This document shows positions 17,433 to 27,954 of a stretch of DNA of 64,000 nucleotides, piece by piece. The notes below the pieces were generated by a model. It saw only the letters and a program-made list of their open reading frames with translations. It had not been told where the DNA came from and did not search any database. The position numbers and the translations under genes were made by a program. Origin of the DNA: Candidatus Eiseniibacteriota bacterium (lineage in GTDB: Bacteria > Eisenbacteria > RBG-16-71-46); NCBI GenBank assembly GCA_016215625.1, contig JACRIW010000038.1, forward strand, positions 1 to 64,000, in the 5' to 3' direction. The first letter of the stretch is position 1; the number at the start of each line of letters is the position of its first letter.

Positions 17433-18479
17433 ATGTTCGACACCGTTTTCCCCGGCCGGCGGCTGTCCGGCGATCCCGAGCTCAACGAACGCCAGCGCCT
17501 CGTCTTCGCGGCGCTCGTGCGCCTGCACGGCGATGCCGCGCGCCCGGTGGGGGCGGACCGTCTCGCGCGCGATGCAGGGCTGCGGCTTTCGGGTGGCAGC
17601 GTCCGCGCCGCGCTCGCCGATCTCGAGGACCTCGGGCTTCTCGAACGCCGCGCCGGCTCTGCCGCGCGCGTGCCGACCACGCACGGCTACGACTACTTCG
17701 TGCGGGCGCTGCTCGAACCCGCGATGCTTTCGGCGGAACTCGAGGACGCGATCGACGCGCAGTTCGCCGCTTCGGCGCACGACGTCGAGCGCATGCTGCA
17801 GGACGCCTCGCGGCTCCTCGGTTCGCTCACGCACCAGCTCGGCCTCGCGCTCGCCGTGTCGCTCGACCGCGAGGTGCTCGAGCACCTCGACGTCGAGCCG
17901 CTCAGCGAGCGGCGCGTGCTGCTCCATCTTGGCCTCGGCGGGCACTCCGCGCGTTCGCTCGTGCTCGAGCTCGAGACCCCGCTCGACCGCAGCGCGCTCG
18001 AGCAGGTCGAGAGCGTGCTGCGCGAACGGCTGCTCGGCCATCCGCTGTCGCAGGTCCGGGAGCGCCTCGAGGGCGATCCCCAGCTCGCGCGCCACGCCGC
18101 GGTCCGGATCGTCGCGCGCGCCGCAGCCGCGTCGTGGACGCGGCCGCTCGACACGCAGCTGCTCAGCTCGGGCGCGATGCACATCGCACAGCAGCCCGAG
18201 TTCTCGAGTCCCCACGATCTCGGCGGCGTGCTGCACGCGGTCGAGACCGGAGATCCGCTGAACCGGCTCATGGTTCGCGGCATCCCGGGACAGGCCGGCG
18301 CCCGTATCGGGCTCGGTGAATCGCCCGCGCTCGCGGGCTGCAGTCTCGTGAGCTTCTCCCTTCCCGGAGCCATCCCCGGCGCCGTCGGGGTGCTCGGCCC
18401 GGTGCGCATGGACTACGCGTTCACGCTCGCGGTGGTCGAGCGGGTGGGCACGCGCATCGCCGACCTCCTGTCGGCCTGA
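17433..18479 (+). CDS. hrcA: Heat-inducible transcription repressor HrcA
   Basis: HrcA represses heat-shock operons by binding CIRCE. The 348-residue protein has an N-terminal winged helix (LNERQRLVFAALVRLHG to LEDLGLLERRAGSAARVPTTHGYDYF) followed by the GAF-like central domain and a C-terminus with VGVLGPVRMDYAFTLAVVE, a reliable HrcA signature. GTG 17412 is an alternative start, but it lies within the promoter spacer. The gene leads hrcA-grpE-dnaJ; dnaK is not adjacent. Confidence 0.93.
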   Translation: MFDTVFPGRRLSGDPELNERQRLVFAALVRLHGDAARPVGADRLARDAGLRLSGGSVRAALADLEDLGLLERRAGSAARVPTTHGYDYFVRALLEPAMLSAELEDAIDAQFAASAHDVERMLQDASRLLGSLTHQLGLALAVSLDREVLEHLDVEPLSERRVLLHLGLGGHSARSLVLELETPLDRSALEQVESVLRERLLGHPLSQVRERLEGDPQLARHAAVRIVARAAAASWTRPLDTQLLSSGAMHIAQQPEFSSPHDLGGVLHAVETGDPLNRLMVRGIPGQAGARIGLGESPALAGCSLVSFSLPGAIPGAVGVLGPVRMDYAFTLAVVERVGTRIADLLSA

Positions 18480-18511
18480 AAAGCAGGCACACCGAAAGGA
18501 CATCGCTGCAC

Positions 18512-19117
18512 ATGACGGAAGACGTCCGCGACACCGTCGCGAGCGACGCGACGAACGCATCGCCCGACGCGAGCACGACGCCGCTGCCCGAGCCGACGCC
18601 CGAGGAAGCCGCCACCCCGAATCCCGAGGGTGACGCCGTTCCCGCGCCGGAGCCGGCCGCATCGGACCCACGGCCGGAGGCCGTGGACTATAAGGACAGG
18701 TGGCTTCGCACCGAGGCCGACCTCCAGAACGTCCGCCGCCGCTCGGCGCGCGAGCGCGAGGAGGCCGTCCAGCGCGCCGAGGAGAACGTGCTGCTCGACG
18801 TGATCGGGCTGCTCGACGACCTCGAGCGCGCGCTCGCGGTGCCGTCCGCCGAGCAGGCGGCCGAGTCGTGGGCGCAGGGCGTCGCGCTGACCGCGCAGCG
18901 CATGCGCGACATGCTCGCGCGGCATGGCGTCACCGTCATTCCCGCGGTCGGTACCGTGTTCGACCCGCTCGTGCACGAGGCGCTGATGGAGATTCCCGCA
19001 CCGGAAGGTGTGGCCCCCGGCTGTGTGGCGCAGGAAATCGCGAAGGGCTACCGCCGCGGCGAGCGCGTGCTGCGCGCCGCGCGTGTCGTCGTGGCCCGCG
19101 CCGGTTCGGAAGGCTGA
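18512..19117 (+). CDS. grpE: Nucleotide exchange factor GrpE
   Basis: GrpE releases ADP from DnaK. The 201-residue protein has an acidic, proline-rich disordered N-terminus of about 55 residues. A long helix follows ([26 protein letters not shown]), then a beta-wing domain ending [24 protein letters not shown], the GrpE signature. GAAAGGA precedes the start. It is separated from hrcA by 32 bases and from dnaJ by 1 base. Confidence 0.96.
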   Translation: MTEDVRDTVASDATNASPDASTTPLPEPTPEEAATPNPEGDAVPAPEPAASDPRPEAVDYKDRWLRTEADLQNVRRRSAREREEAVQRAEENVLLDVIGLLDDLERALAVPSAEQAAESWAQGVALTAQRMRDMLARHGVTVIPAVGTVFDPLVHEALMEIPAPEGVAPGCVAQEIAKGYRRGERVLRAARVVVARAGSEG

Positions 19118-19118
19118 C

Positions 19119-20291
19119 ATGGCCGCCAAGCGCGACTATTACGAAGTGCTCGGCGTGGGCAGGTCCGCCACCGAGGACGAGATCAAGAAGGCGTACCGCA
19201 AGGTCGCGATGCAGTTCCATCCCGACCGCAATCCCGGCGACAAGGAAGCGGAAGCGAAGTTCAAGGAAGCGACCGAGGCGTACGAGGTGCTGCGCGACGC
19301 GCAGAAGCGCGCGCGGTACGACCAGTTCGGTCACGCCGCGTCCGGCCCCTCGGGCATGCCCGGCGGCGGCGGCTACGATTTCGGCGGTGCGGGCTTCGAC
19401 CTCGCCGACGCGCTGCGCGCGTTCATGCGCGACTTCGGCGGTGGTGGTTCCGACGGCGGCTTCGAGAGCTTCTTCGGCGGTGGCGGTGGCGGGGGGGGCG
19501 CGCGCGGCCCGGGCCGCGGGGACGACCTGCAGGTCCGGCTCGTGCTCACGCTCGAGGAGATCGCGACCGGCGTCGAGAAGAAGATCCGCGTCAAGCACCT
19601 CAAGCAGTGCGCCACGTGCAACGGCCGCGGCGGCAAGGGCGAGAAGCAGTGCTCGCAGTGCAACGGCCGGGGCCAGGTGCGCCGCGTGCAGCAGACCATG
19701 CTCGGCCAGTTCGTGAGCGTGCAGGCCTGTCCGCGCTGCGACGGCGAGGGCAGCACCGTGAGCGAGCCCTGCAAGACGTGCGGTGGCGACGGACGTGTGA
19801 GCGAGACCGAGACCGTGTCCGTCAAGGTGCCGGCCGGCGTCGCGAGCGGGAACTACATCCCGCTGCGCGGGCTCGGCGACGCCGGACGGCGCGGCGGCCC
19901 CGCGGGCGACCTCATCGTGCTGATCGAGGAGAAGGACCACGACCTCTTCGAGCGCCACGGAGACGACCTGCACGTGGACATTCCGGTGAGCTTCACGACG
20001 CTCGCGCTGGGCGGAAAGGTCGAGGTCCCGCTCGTCGGTGGCGAGACGCACACGCTCGACGTGTCGGCGGGCACGCCGAGCGCGCACCGCGCGCGCATCC
20101 GTGGGCGCGGCCTCACCGGGCTGCGCGGCGGCAAGGGCGACCTCATCGTCCGCCTGATGGTGTGGGTGCCCACGAAGCTTTCGGGCGCCGAGAAGAAGCT
20201 GCTCGAGGAACTGCGCAAGGCCGAGGGCATGAAGACGCCCCGTGCCGCACGGTCGCTGTTCGAGCGCGTGAAGGACGCCTTTGGCGGCTGA
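19119..20291 (+). CDS. dnaJ: Chaperone DnaJ
   Basis: This type I Hsp40 stimulates DnaK ATPase activity. The J domain has HPD in [10 protein letters not shown] long Gly/Phe region is unusually glycine-dense around 19360-19510. Four zinc-binding repeats follow ([32 protein letters not shown]), then the C-terminal substrate-binding domain. It has 390 residues, close to the E. coli length of 376. ATG 19119 was chosen because [13 protein letters not shown] is the canonical start. The 3' end overlaps rsmE by 11 bases. Confidence 0.97.
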   Translation: MAAKRDYYEVLGVGRSATEDEIKKAYRKVAMQFHPDRNPGDKEAEAKFKEATEAYEVLRDAQKRARYDQFGHAASGPSGMPGGGGYDFGGAGFDLADALRAFMRDFGGGGSDGGFESFFGGGGGGGGARGPGRGDDLQVRLVLTLEEIATGVEKKIRVKHLKQCATCNGRGGKGEKQCSQCNGRGQVRRVQQTMLGQFVSVQACPRCDGEGSTVSEPCKTCGGDGRVSETETVSVKVPAGVASGNYIPLRGLGDAGRRGGPAGDLIVLIEEKDHDLFERHGDDLHVDIPVSFTTLALGGKVEVPLVGGETHTLDVSAGTPSAHRARIRGRGLTGLRGGKGDLIVRLMVWVPTKLSGAEKKLLEELRKAEGMKTPRAARSLFERVKDAFGG

Positions 20292-20994
20292 CGCCGCTCC
20301 CGCGTTCGTGCTCATCGAGCGCCTGCCGGCGCCGGGCGAGGAAGTGCTCCTCGACGGCGACGCGGCGCACTACCTGTCGCGCGTCGTGCGCGCCCGCCCC
20401 GGCGAGCGCGTGCACGCGACCGACGGCGCGGGCACGGTCGCGACGCTCGAAGTCGTGGAGTCGCGCCCGGACGTGCGCGTGATCGGGGGAGAGCGCCGCG
20501 TGATGGCCCGTCCCGCCGAGCGCGTGCTCGTGTGCGGTGCGCCCGAGGGGGACCGTGCCGACTGGATGGTGGAGAAGCTCGCCGAACTCGGTGTGAGCCG
20601 GCTCGTACTCGCGGAGTGCGAGCGTGCGAAGTGGGAGCGGGCCGAGGCGAAGCTCGAACGCTGGTCGCGCCTCGCGGCCGCGGCCCTTCGCCAGTCGCAG
20701 TCCGCCTGGCTCATGCGCATCGAGCCGCCGCGGCCGCTCGCGGAGGCGCTCGCCGGGGCGGAATCGGCCACTGCCCGCTGGGTGGCGCTGCCCGGGGCCG
20801 CCACGGTGCGGCTCCCGCGGGAGGACGGCGCTTCGTGGTGCGTGATCGGACCCTCGCCCGGATTCTCGGAGAGCGAGGTCAAGCGGCTGCGGGAGAGCGG
20901 GTTCGTCCCGGCCGGACTCGGCCCGGCGAGGCTGCGGACCGAGACCGCGGCCCTCACCGTGGCGGCGCTCTGGCAGGCCGGGGGAGCCGGATAG
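20281..20994 (+). CDS. rsmE: 16S rRNA (uridine1498-N3)-methyltransferase
   Basis: RsmE methylates U1498 of 16S rRNA using S-adenosylmethionine. The SPOUT knot appears as [20 protein letters not shown] followed by [13 protein letters not shown], matching the family's IGPEGGF and LGxRILRTETA. An N-terminal PUA-like domain covers about residues 8-70. The protein has 237 residues. It starts at TTG 20281 inside the end of dnaJ, the usual dnaJ-rsmE arrangement, and is the last gene before the rpsU promoter. Confidence 0.93.
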   Translation: MAADAAPAFVLIERLPAPGEEVLLDGDAAHYLSRVVRARPGERVHATDGAGTVATLEVVESRPDVRVIGGERRVMARPAERVLVCGAPEGDRADWMVEKLAELGVSRLVLAECERAKWERAEAKLERWSRLAAAALRQSQSAWLMRIEPPRPLAEALAGAESATARWVALPGAATVRLPREDGASWCVIGPSPGFSESEVKRLRESGFVPAGLGPARLRTETAALTVAALWQAGGAG

Positions 20995-21039
20995 GCACAC
21001 TCGGTTCCGGGTGGGCGGGGCCGGAATGGGGCGCACCGC

Positions 21040-21069
21040 TTGACGCGCGTTCAGCGCGCAGCCTATTCT
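21040..21069 (+). promoter_or_regulatory. Putative rpsU promoter
   Basis: TTGACG at 21040-21045 and TATTCT at 21064-21069 are separated by 18 bases. The predicted transcript has a leader of about 95 bases to TTG 21170, relatively AT-rich for this genome. The upstream gene ends at 20994. Confidence 0.6.
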
Positions 21070-21169
21070 GCCGACCGTCTTTTTGCGGACGATACGTGCC
21101 TCGTCCGACATTCCATCCCAATCTCTTCTCCTCCAAAGAAGAACAGTGGTTGTGAGAGGGGGGAATCTA

Positions 21170-21364
21170 TTGCCTGGTATCAGGGTGAAGGAAGGCGAGT
21201 CCTTCGAGAGCGCCCTGCGTCGTTTCAAGAAGAAGTGTGAGAAGGCTGGCATCATGGCCGACCTTCGTCGGCATCAGCACTTCGAGAAGCCGAGTGAGCG
21301 GCGCAAGCGCAAGATGAACGCCGCCAAGCGGAAAAACACCGCCCGCAGGGCTGCGGAGAACTGA
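21170..21364 (+). CDS. rpsU: 30S ribosomal protein S21
   Basis: This 64-residue basic protein reads [19 protein letters not shown], then [30 protein letters not shown], a clear S21. The start is TTG 21170, preceded by GAGAGGGGGG. Upstream in-frame codons back to 21083 do not resemble S21 and are taken as leader. The rpsU-dnaG-rpoD synteny known from other bacteria is kept, with cvpA-like and mutS2 genes inserted before dnaG. Confidence 0.97.
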   Translation: MPGIRVKEGESFESALRRFKKKCEKAGIMADLRRHQHFEKPSERRKRKMNAAKRKNTARRAAEN

Positions 21365-21378
21365 CGACGCTGCAGAGC

Positions 21379-21927
21379 TTGAATCAAATGACCGGTCTGG
21401 ACTGGATCGCTCTGGTCCTCATGCTGGTCTTCGTGATTCGCGGAATCCTGCGCGGCACCATCGCGCAGGTTTTCGCGTTCATTGGGATGTTGGCCGGCCT
21501 CGCCGTCACGGTCGCCGTGGCGGCGTGGGTCGGGTCCCATTGGCGGGAGGCCCGCCCGGGCCCCGTGTACTTCCTGCTTCGCTGGCTCGTCGCGATCCTC
21601 GCCGGCATGGCGATCTCCGCACTGTTCCACTGGTGGGGGGAACTCGTCGCCAAGGCGGCGCACGACGGGCCGTTCGGTTGGCTCGACCGCCTCGGCGGCG
21701 GGTTCATCGGGTTTTCGATCGCCGTCCTGCTTTCCAGCCTGCTCGTGCTGTCGGCCGTCCAGGCCCCTCTGCTGAGCTTCGCGCGCAACGACGCGAAGCG
21801 CGGCGTGGTGGCGCGGCCGCTGCTCCGGGCGGGGGAGCGCGCGACGGCGTGGCGCGCACTGCCGGTTCCCGGCACGCGCTGGCTGCACCAGCAGTACGTT
21901 TCGGCGCTACAACACCTCGGACGCTAG
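21379..21927 (+). CDS. CvpA-family membrane protein
   Basis: This 182-residue inner-membrane protein of the CvpA (colicin V production) family begins MTGLDWIALVLMLVFVIRGILRG and has four hydrophobic segments at about residues 8-28, 33-53, 65-87 and 108-135. The family's molecular role is unclear; it has been linked to envelope homeostasis. The start is TTG 21379 or ATG 21388. It follows rpsU by 14 bases. A GC hairpin lies between it and mutS2. Confidence 0.85.
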   Translation: MNQMTGLDWIALVLMLVFVIRGILRGTIAQVFAFIGMLAGLAVTVAVAAWVGSHWREARPGPVYFLLRWLVAILAGMAISALFHWWGELVAKAAHDGPFGWLDRLGGGFIGFSIAVLLSSLLVLSAVQAPLLSFARNDAKRGVVARPLLRAGERATAWRALPVPGTRWLHQQYVSALQHLGR

Positions 21928-21965
21928 CGGGCCCTTCGGGGAACTGCGGCGCTCCAGGGGTTCTC

Positions 21966-21984
21966 GCGGCCCTCTTGGGGCCGC
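21966..21984 (+). other. GC hairpin between cvpA-like gene and mutS2
   Basis: GCGGCCC (21966-21972) and GGGCCGC (21978-21984) form a perfect 7-base stem with loop TCTTG. No T-run follows, so it is not a classical terminator. It ends just before the likely ribosome-binding site of mutS2. Confidence 0.45.
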
Positions 21985-22002
21985 ACAGGAGTGACGACGG
22001 CG

Positions 22003-24402
22003 ATGCGGGTACGCCTGCCTCGTTCGCGGACGCTCGGTGGTACTGGCGTGGACTGGCATTCACTGGAACTTCTCGAGTTCGACCGCGTGTGCGGCAGCAT
22101 CGCCACGCGTGCCGAAAGCGACCGCGCGCGCGAAGCCCTCGCGCGCTGGCGGCCATACACGCACGGGCCCCGGCTCGCGCGTGAATGCGTGCGCCTGCAC
22201 GAGGCCACGCGCCGCAACGCCGAGCCCGGCGCCTGGTGCGCGGTCGGGCGTGGCGCGCTCGACGCGCTGCTCGAGTCCGCCAGACACGACCCGCTCGACG
22301 GCCCCGCCCTCGTCGAGGTGCTGAGCTGGCTTTCCGCCGCCGCGATCACGCTCGAAGCCTGGGAGAGCGAGGAGTCGCGGGAGCGGTTCCCCGAGCTCTC
22401 CGCCGTGGTGCGCGCGCTGCCCGATCTGGGCGCGCTGCGCGAACGGCTCGAGGGCTCGCTCGATTCCGACGGCGCGGTGAAGGATTCGGCCTCGCCGGCG
22501 CTCAAGCGCGCGCGCGTCGGCGTGTTCGACGGCGAGCGCCGCCTGCACGCGCAGCTCGAACGCTGGGCCGCGCCGTTCGGCGAGGGCGCGTTCGTCACGC
22601 GCTTCGGCGACCGCTTCGTCGCGTGCGTGCCCGCGGCCGGCTTCTCGCGCAAGCGCGGCATCGTGCACGACACGTCGAACAGCGGACAGTCCCTCTACGT
22701 CGAGCCGCTCGAAGCGTGCGAAGGCAACAACGACCTGCTCGAACTGCGCGCGATCGCGTTCGAGGAGGAGCGCCGCATCCTGCGAGAACTGGCCGAGTCG
22801 GTGGCCGCCTCCGCGGAGGCGCTCGTGGGCACGGAGGAGGTGCTCGCGCAGCTCGACGCGCTGCGCGCACGGGCGCGCTGGGGCAACGAACTCGGCGCGA
22901 CCGCGCTCGAGCCTTCGGAAGGACCGCTGCGCCTCGCCGGCGCGCGCCATCCGCTGCTCGCGCTGTCCGAGCGTCGCGACTCGATCGTGCCGCTGGACCT
23001 CGAGCTCGACGACTCCGGCCGCATGCTGCTCGTGAGCGGCCCGAACATGGGTGGCAAGACCATCCTGCTCAAGACCGTGGGGCTCGCGGTCGCGATGGCC
23101 CACGCGGCGCTGCCCGTGCTCGCCCGCGAGGGCAGCCGCGTGCCGCCGATGGACGAGATCGTCGTGGACCTGGGCGACGAGCAGTCCGTGGACCAGGGAC
23201 TCTCGACGTTCGCCGCGCACCTGCAGCGGCTGCGCGCCATGGCGGAGGCCGCCGGCCCGCGCAGCCTCATGCTCGCGGACGAACTCGGCGCCGGCACCGA
23301 CCCCGAGGAAGGCGCCGCGCTCGGCCGCGCGCTCGTCGAGCACTTCGCCGCCAAGCGTGCGTGGGGCGTGCTCACGACACACCTCGGCAGCCTCAAACGC
23401 GTCGCCACGGAAGTTCCGGGCGTCGTGAACGGCTCGCTCGAGTTCGATCTCGAGACGCTCTCGCCGCGCTACCGGTTCCTGCCCGGCATCCCGGGCGCGA
23501 GCCACGCGCTGTCCGTCGCCTCGCGCCTCGGCTTTCCGCAGGCGCTGCTCGACCGCGCGCGAACCCTGACGCCGGACGAGACGCACGCGCTCGAGAAGCT
23601 GCTCTCCGAGGTCGGCGCGTCGCTCTCGCAGATGCAGGCCGAGCGCGCCGAACTCGCCCGAGCCCGCGCCGAAGCCGAAGCCGCGGCCGCGTCGCACCGC
23701 GCCGCCGCCGAGGACTCGCGCAAGACGCTGTCCGAGCTGCGCCGCCGACTCACCGCCGAAAGCGAAGCGATCCTCGCCCGGTCGCGCGAGCTGTGGCAGA
23801 GCGTGCAGCGCGAGGCGCGCAAGGCCGAGAAGTCGCGCGAGGGCGCCGAGGCGCTCAAGCAGGGCATGGCCGCGATCGAGCGCGACAGCGAAGCGCTGCA
23901 CCGCCGCGCGCGCGAGGCCGGCGGCACCGAGGCCGCGACGCCGGCGAAGCCGCTCGAGATCGCCGTCGGGCGCCGGGTGCGCGTGCTCGACCTCAACCTC
24001 GAAGCCGAGATCGCGAGCCTGCCGGACGCCGAAGGGCGCGTGAAGCTGCGCCGCGGGCTCATGACGATCACGTCGCACGTCAACCGTCTCGCCGCCGCCG
24101 AGCAGGCGGCGGCGCCCTCGCGCGCGCCCGTCGCGACGTACACGCCGGCCGACGAGTCGCCGCGCCTCGACGTGGACCTGCGCGGCATGGAAGTGGACGA
24201 GGCGCTGCGCGAAGTGGATCACGGGCTCGACCGCGCCGTGCTGTCGGGCATCGGCGAGCTGCGCATCATCCACGGCATCGGCAAGGGCATCCTGAAGGCC
24301 GCCGTCGAACGCCACCTGCGCGGACACGCGCAGGTCGAGTCCTCGCGCATGGGCGAGGGCAACGAAGGCGGCCGCGGCGTCACCGTGGCGAGGCTGCGAT
24401 GA
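22003..24402 (+). CDS. mutS2: MutS2 family ATPase
   Basis: MutS2 acts against recombination intermediates and has been implicated in rescue of collided ribosomes. About 799 residues: the MutS core and clamp regions, Walker A GPNMGGKTILLK, the DELGAGTDPEEG block (Walker B and signature), a long helical region around residues 520-640, and a C-terminal Smr nuclease-like domain with LDVDLRGMEVDEAL and RIIHGIGKGIL. The start is ATG 22003, 11 bases after AGGAG; GTG 21991 or GTG 22039 are possible. The stop overlaps dnaG as ATGA. Confidence 0.95.
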   Translation: MRVRLPRSRTLGGTGVDWHSLELLEFDRVCGSIATRAESDRAREALARWRPYTHGPRLARECVRLHEATRRNAEPGAWCAVGRGALDALLESARHDPLDGPALVEVLSWLSAAAITLEAWESEESRERFPELSAVVRALPDLGALRERLEGSLDSDGAVKDSASPALKRARVGVFDGERRLHAQLERWAAPFGEGAFVTRFGDRFVACVPAAGFSRKRGIVHDTSNSGQSLYVEPLEACEGNNDLLELRAIAFEEERRILRELAESVAASAEALVGTEEVLAQLDALRARARWGNELGATALEPSEGPLRLAGARHPLLALSERRDSIVPLDLELDDSGRMLLVSGPNMGGKTILLKTVGLAVAMAHAALPVLAREGSRVPPMDEIVVDLGDEQSVDQGLSTFAAHLQRLRAMAEAAGPRSLMLADELGAGTDPEEGAALGRALVEHFAAKRAWGVLTTHLGSLKRVATEVPGVVNGSLEFDLETLSPRYRFLPGIPGASHALSVASRLGFPQALLDRARTLTPDETHALEKLLSEVGASLSQMQAERAELARARAEAEAAAASHRAAAEDSRKTLSELRRRLTAESEAILARSRELWQSVQREARKAEKSREGAEALKQGMAAIERDSEALHRRAREAGGTEAATPAKPLEIAVGRRVRVLDLNLEAEIASLPDAEGRVKLRRGLMTITSHVNRLAAAEQAAAPSRAPVATYTPADESPRLDVDLRGMEVDEALREVDHGLDRAVLSGIGELRIIHGIGKGILKAAVERHLRGHAQVESSRMGEGNEGGRGVTVARLR

Positions 24403-26117
24403 CCTCGCCCCGCGGCTCGGACGACTGGGTGGAACGCGTGCGCGCGACGAGCGACATCGTCGAGGTCGTCGGCCAGACCGTGCCGCTCAAGCGTTCCGGG
24501 CGGAACTGGATGGGCGTGTGCCCGTTCCACCAGGAGAAGACGCCGTCGTTCTCGGTGAACGCCGAGCGCCAGTTCTACCACTGCTTCAGCTGCAAGGCCG
24601 GCGGCGACGTCTTCAAGTTCGTGCAGGAGTCCGAGAAGGTCGGGTTCCTCGAAGCGGTCGAGATGCTGAGCCGCCGTGCCGGCATCGCCATTCCCGAGCG
24701 CCGCTCGGCGGGCGGTGGCAAGCGCGCGGGGCTGCTCGAGGCGCTCGAGGCGGCGACCGCAGCCTACGAGGCGTGGCTCGGCGACCCGAGCACGGGTGGA
24801 GTGGCGCGAGCCTATCTCGACAAGCGCGGCATCACGCGCGAGACCCAGCGCGAGTTCCGGCTCGGCTACGCCCCTCCGGGCTGGGACAACCTCGTGCCGA
24901 AGCTCAAGGGGCGCTTCCGCGACGAAGTGCTGCTCGAGGCCCGGCTCGCGGGGCGCAAGGACGGCGCGCGCTCGATCTACGACTGGTTCCGCAACCGCCT
25001 CATGGTCCCGCTCGTCGCGCCGGGCGGCGCGGTGTTCGGCTTCGGCGCCCGGACGATGGGCGACGAGAACCCGAAGTACCTCAACTCGCCCGAATCCGAC
25101 GTCTATCACAAGAGCCAGTTCCTGTTCGCGCTCGAGCAGGCCCGGCGCCACGTGAAGTCCGAAGGCGAGATCGTGGTGGTCGAGGGCTATTTCGACGCGA
25201 TCGCGATGCACCAGGCCGGCATCAAGAACACCGTGGCCACCTCGGGCACGGCGCTCACACCGGAACACGCGAAGCAGCTCCGGCGCATGGCGCGCGGGGT
25301 CGCGCTGACGTACGACGGCGACTCGGCCGGCCAGGAAGCCATGCTGCGGTCGCTCGGCGTGCTGCTCGCCGAGGGACTGGACGTCGTCGTGGTCGAACTG
25401 CCCGCGGGCGACGACCCGGACACCCTCATCCGGCGGGAGGGGCTCGACGGGTGGCAGAAGACGCGAGGTTCGGCTTACGATGCCGTCGAATTCGTGCAAA
25501 GACACGTGGCCCGCAAGGGCGGCGGCGGTGATCCGCGCGAGCGGGCGCTGCAGTCCGTCGTGCGCATGGCCGCCCTCGTGCAGGACACCATCCGGCAGCG
25601 CCTCCTGATCGAGCGCGCGAGCCAGGTGTTCGCATTGTCGGAAGCCGTGATCGCGCGCGCCGTGCGGCTCGCGACCACGGGGCAGCAGTCCCCACAGCCG
25701 ATCGCGGCCCCGCTGAACACGCAGGCCAGGCTCACGAACGAACTGGAAAGGAAGGCACTGCAGTCGTTGCTCCACGCTCCGGACCTGGTGGACTGGGCGC
25801 GCGGACAACTGCAGCCGGAGGACTTCGATGCCCCGAGTGCGCAGGAGCTGGTGGCCGCGCTCTGGGAGGGCGAAGACCCGATGGCGCTCGAAGGGAACGC
25901 GGCGGCACTCGTGCGCGAGCTGCTCGCCGGTTCACCCGAGGAGTACGACTGGCATGCGGAGGCCGAAGGGGCCGTCCGCAAGCTGAAGATTCGCGCGCTC
26001 GAGCGCTCCCGGCGGGAGCGCCGGACGCGCCTGACGAGCGCTCAGGGCGACGATGCCCACCGCCTGATGGCGGAAATCGATCTCATCACCAAGCAGATCC
26101 TCGAGCTCACGCAATAG
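24399..26117 (+). CDS. dnaG: DNA primase
   Basis: DnaG makes RNA primers at the replication fork. Of 572 residues, the CHC2 zinc finger uses Cys41, His44, Cys62 and Cys65 (CPFH...CFSC). A TOPRIM catalytic domain follows with VVEGYFDAIAMHQAG and LTYDGDSAGQEA, then a C-terminal helical domain that would bind DnaB. ATG 24399 overlaps the mutS2 stop, implying coupling. rpoD follows after 12 bases, the conserved dnaG-rpoD order. Confidence 0.97.
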   Translation: MTSPRGSDDWVERVRATSDIVEVVGQTVPLKRSGRNWMGVCPFHQEKTPSFSVNAERQFYHCFSCKAGGDVFKFVQESEKVGFLEAVEMLSRRAGIAIPERRSAGGGKRAGLLEALEAATAAYEAWLGDPSTGGVARAYLDKRGITRETQREFRLGYAPPGWDNLVPKLKGRFRDEVLLEARLAGRKDGARSIYDWFRNRLMVPLVAPGGAVFGFGARTMGDENPKYLNSPESDVYHKSQFLFALEQARRHVKSEGEIVVVEGYFDAIAMHQAGIKNTVATSGTALTPEHAKQLRRMARGVALTYDGDSAGQEAMLRSLGVLLAEGLDVVVVELPAGDDPDTLIRREGLDGWQKTRGSAYDAVEFVQRHVARKGGGGDPRERALQSVVRMAALVQDTIRQRLLIERASQVFALSEAVIARAVRLATTGQQSPQPIAAPLNTQARLTNELERKALQSLLHAPDLVDWARGQLQPEDFDAPSAQELVAALWEGEDPMALEGNAAALVRELLAGSPEEYDWHAEAEGAVRKLKIRALERSRRERRTRLTSAQGDDAHRLMAEIDLITKQILELTQ

Positions 26118-26129
26118 GAGAGCCCGTTC

Positions 26130-27932
26130 ATGTCGGCAGCCACGACCAAGAAGGCCCAGAAGGAAAAAGAGAAGGCCGAAACCCGCAAGCGCCTCGAGGA
26201 GATCAAGGTCCTCGCGCTTCGGCAGGGCTACGTCACCGAGGACCAGATCGTGTGGCTCCTCGACGACGACCTCGACCCCGAGAAGCAGGTGGAGCAGATG
26301 GAGGAGATCCACTCCATGCTCAACACCATGCACATCGAGGTGTTCGCGAGCGAGGAGGAGGCGCACGAGCGCGCCAAGAAGCTCCGCAAGCTCGAGGACA
26401 AGAAGCCCGCTCCGGCCACGAAGGCCGCGCCGCCGACCCCGGTGCGCTACGACGACCCCGTGCGCATGTACCTGCGCGAAATGGGCCGCGTGCCGCTGCT
26501 CACCCGCGAGGGCGAAGTCGAGATCGCGCGCCGCATCGAGGCCGGTGAACGCCAGGTCGTCTCGGCGCTGTTCCGCGCCGAGCCGTCCGTGCGCGAGATC
26601 CGTGCGCTCCTGAAGCGGCTCAAGGAAGGCCAGCTCAAGATCGAGGACTTCATCAAGGTCGACGATCAGGCGGCCACCGAGCAGGCGCTCGACAAGGAAC
26701 GCGCCCGCGCCGTGAAGATCCTCGAGAGCGTGTTCGCGCGGCAGAAGCGCTACAACGAACTCTTCCTGCGCTACGAAGAGAAGATGACGGACAAGGCGCG
26801 CGCCCACTACCAGGGCACGTTCGCGAAGACCGAGGCCGAGCTGCAGCAGGAGCTGCACAAGCTCTCGATGAACTCGCGCATGGTCGAGGGGCTCGCCGCG
26901 CCGGTGAAGGCGCTCGCCGACCGCATGATGGAGTACGACGAGCAGGTCGCCGAGCTCGAGCGTCGCTACGGTCACGGCACGGAAGAGATGAACGCGTTCG
27001 CGCGCCGTCTCAAGAAGGGCCCGAAGGAACTGCGCGCGGTGAAGCGCGACTCGAACCTGCAGCCGGCGCAGATCGCCGACTTCCAGAACGAGCTCAAGCT
27101 CGTGAAGAAGAACATGAAGGCGATCGAGGACGAGGCCGTCATGTCGCGCGAGCACCTGCTCGAGATCTACCACCAGATCCGCGACGGTGAGCGCGCCACG
27201 GGGCAGGCGAAGAAGGAGATGATCGAGGCGAACGTCCGTCTCGTGATCTCGATCGCCAAGCGCTACACGAACCGCGGCCTCGAGTTCCTCGACCTGATCC
27301 AGGAAGGCAACTCGGGCCTCATGCGTGCCGTCGACAAGTTCGACTACACGAAGGGCTACAAGTTCTCGACCTACGCGACGTGGTGGATCCGCCAGGCCAT
27401 CACGCGCGCGATCGCGGACCAGGCCCGCACGATCCGCGTGCCCGTGCACATGATCGAGCACATCAACCGCGTCGTGCGCGTCTCGCGCCGGCTCGTGCAG
27501 GAACTGGGTCGCGAACCCACGCCGGAGGAAGTGGCCGAGCGGCTCGAACTGCCCGTCGACAAGGTGAAGGCGATCATCAAGGCGGCGCAGGAGCCGATTT
27601 CGCTCGACCGCCCGATCGGAGAGGACGACGACTCGAACCTCGGCGACTTCATCGAGGACACGAGCGTGGTCTCGCCGGCGCATTCGGCGGCGTCCGCGAT
27701 GCTGCGCGACGAGGTGAGCGAAGTGCTCAAGACGCTCACGCCGCGCGAAGCGAAGGTCATCCGGCTCCGCTTCGGCCTCACCGACGACGGCGCGCAGCGC
27801 ACGCTCGAAGAGGTGGGCGCGTTCTTCAACGTGACGCGCGAACGCATCCGCCAGATCGAGGCGAAGGCGCTCCGCAAGCTGCGGCACCCGACGCGCAGCC
27901 GCCGGCTCAAGGCGTACACGGAACTGCTGTAG
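26130..27932 (+). CDS. rpoD: RNA polymerase primary sigma factor
   Basis: This 600-residue sigma-70 has region 1.1 at the N-terminus, region 1.2 ([22 protein letters not shown]), a large non-conserved region, regions 2.1-2.4 ([59 protein letters not shown]), region 3 and the helix-turn-helix region 4.2 ([24 protein letters not shown]). Regions 2.4 and 4.2 match E. coli closely, so ordinary TTGACA/TATAAT-type promoters are expected. AGGAGAG precedes the ATG. The transcript ends at a strong hairpin. Confidence 0.98.
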   Translation: MSAATTKKAQKEKEKAETRKRLEEIKVLALRQGYVTEDQIVWLLDDDLDPEKQVEQMEEIHSMLNTMHIEVFASEEEAHERAKKLRKLEDKKPAPATKAAPPTPVRYDDPVRMYLREMGRVPLLTREGEVEIARRIEAGERQVVSALFRAEPSVREIRALLKRLKEGQLKIEDFIKVDDQAATEQALDKERARAVKILESVFARQKRYNELFLRYEEKMTDKARAHYQGTFAKTEAELQQELHKLSMNSRMVEGLAAPVKALADRMMEYDEQVAELERRYGHGTEEMNAFARRLKKGPKELRAVKRDSNLQPAQIADFQNELKLVKKNMKAIEDEAVMSREHLLEIYHQIRDGERATGQAKKEMIEANVRLVISIAKRYTNRGLEFLDLIQEGNSGLMRAVDKFDYTKGYKFSTYATWWIRQAITRAIADQARTIRVPVHMIEHINRVVRVSRRLVQELGREPTPEEVAERLELPVDKVKAIIKAAQEPISLDRPIGEDDDSNLGDFIEDTSVVSPAHSAASAMLRDEVSEVLKTLTPREAKVIRLRFGLTDDGAQRTLEEVGAFFNVTRERIRQIEAKALRKLRHPTRSRRLKAYTELL

Positions 27933-27954
27933 AGGCGCAGGCGGCGGCATCCCA

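Noticed and set aside
17400-18520. CIRCE operator for HrcA.
   Set aside because: No TTAGCACTC/GAGTGCTAA pair or close variant could be found near hrcA or grpE.
19360-19510. Glycine-coding low-complexity tract as a repeat element.
   Set aside because: It is the normal Gly/Phe region of DnaJ.
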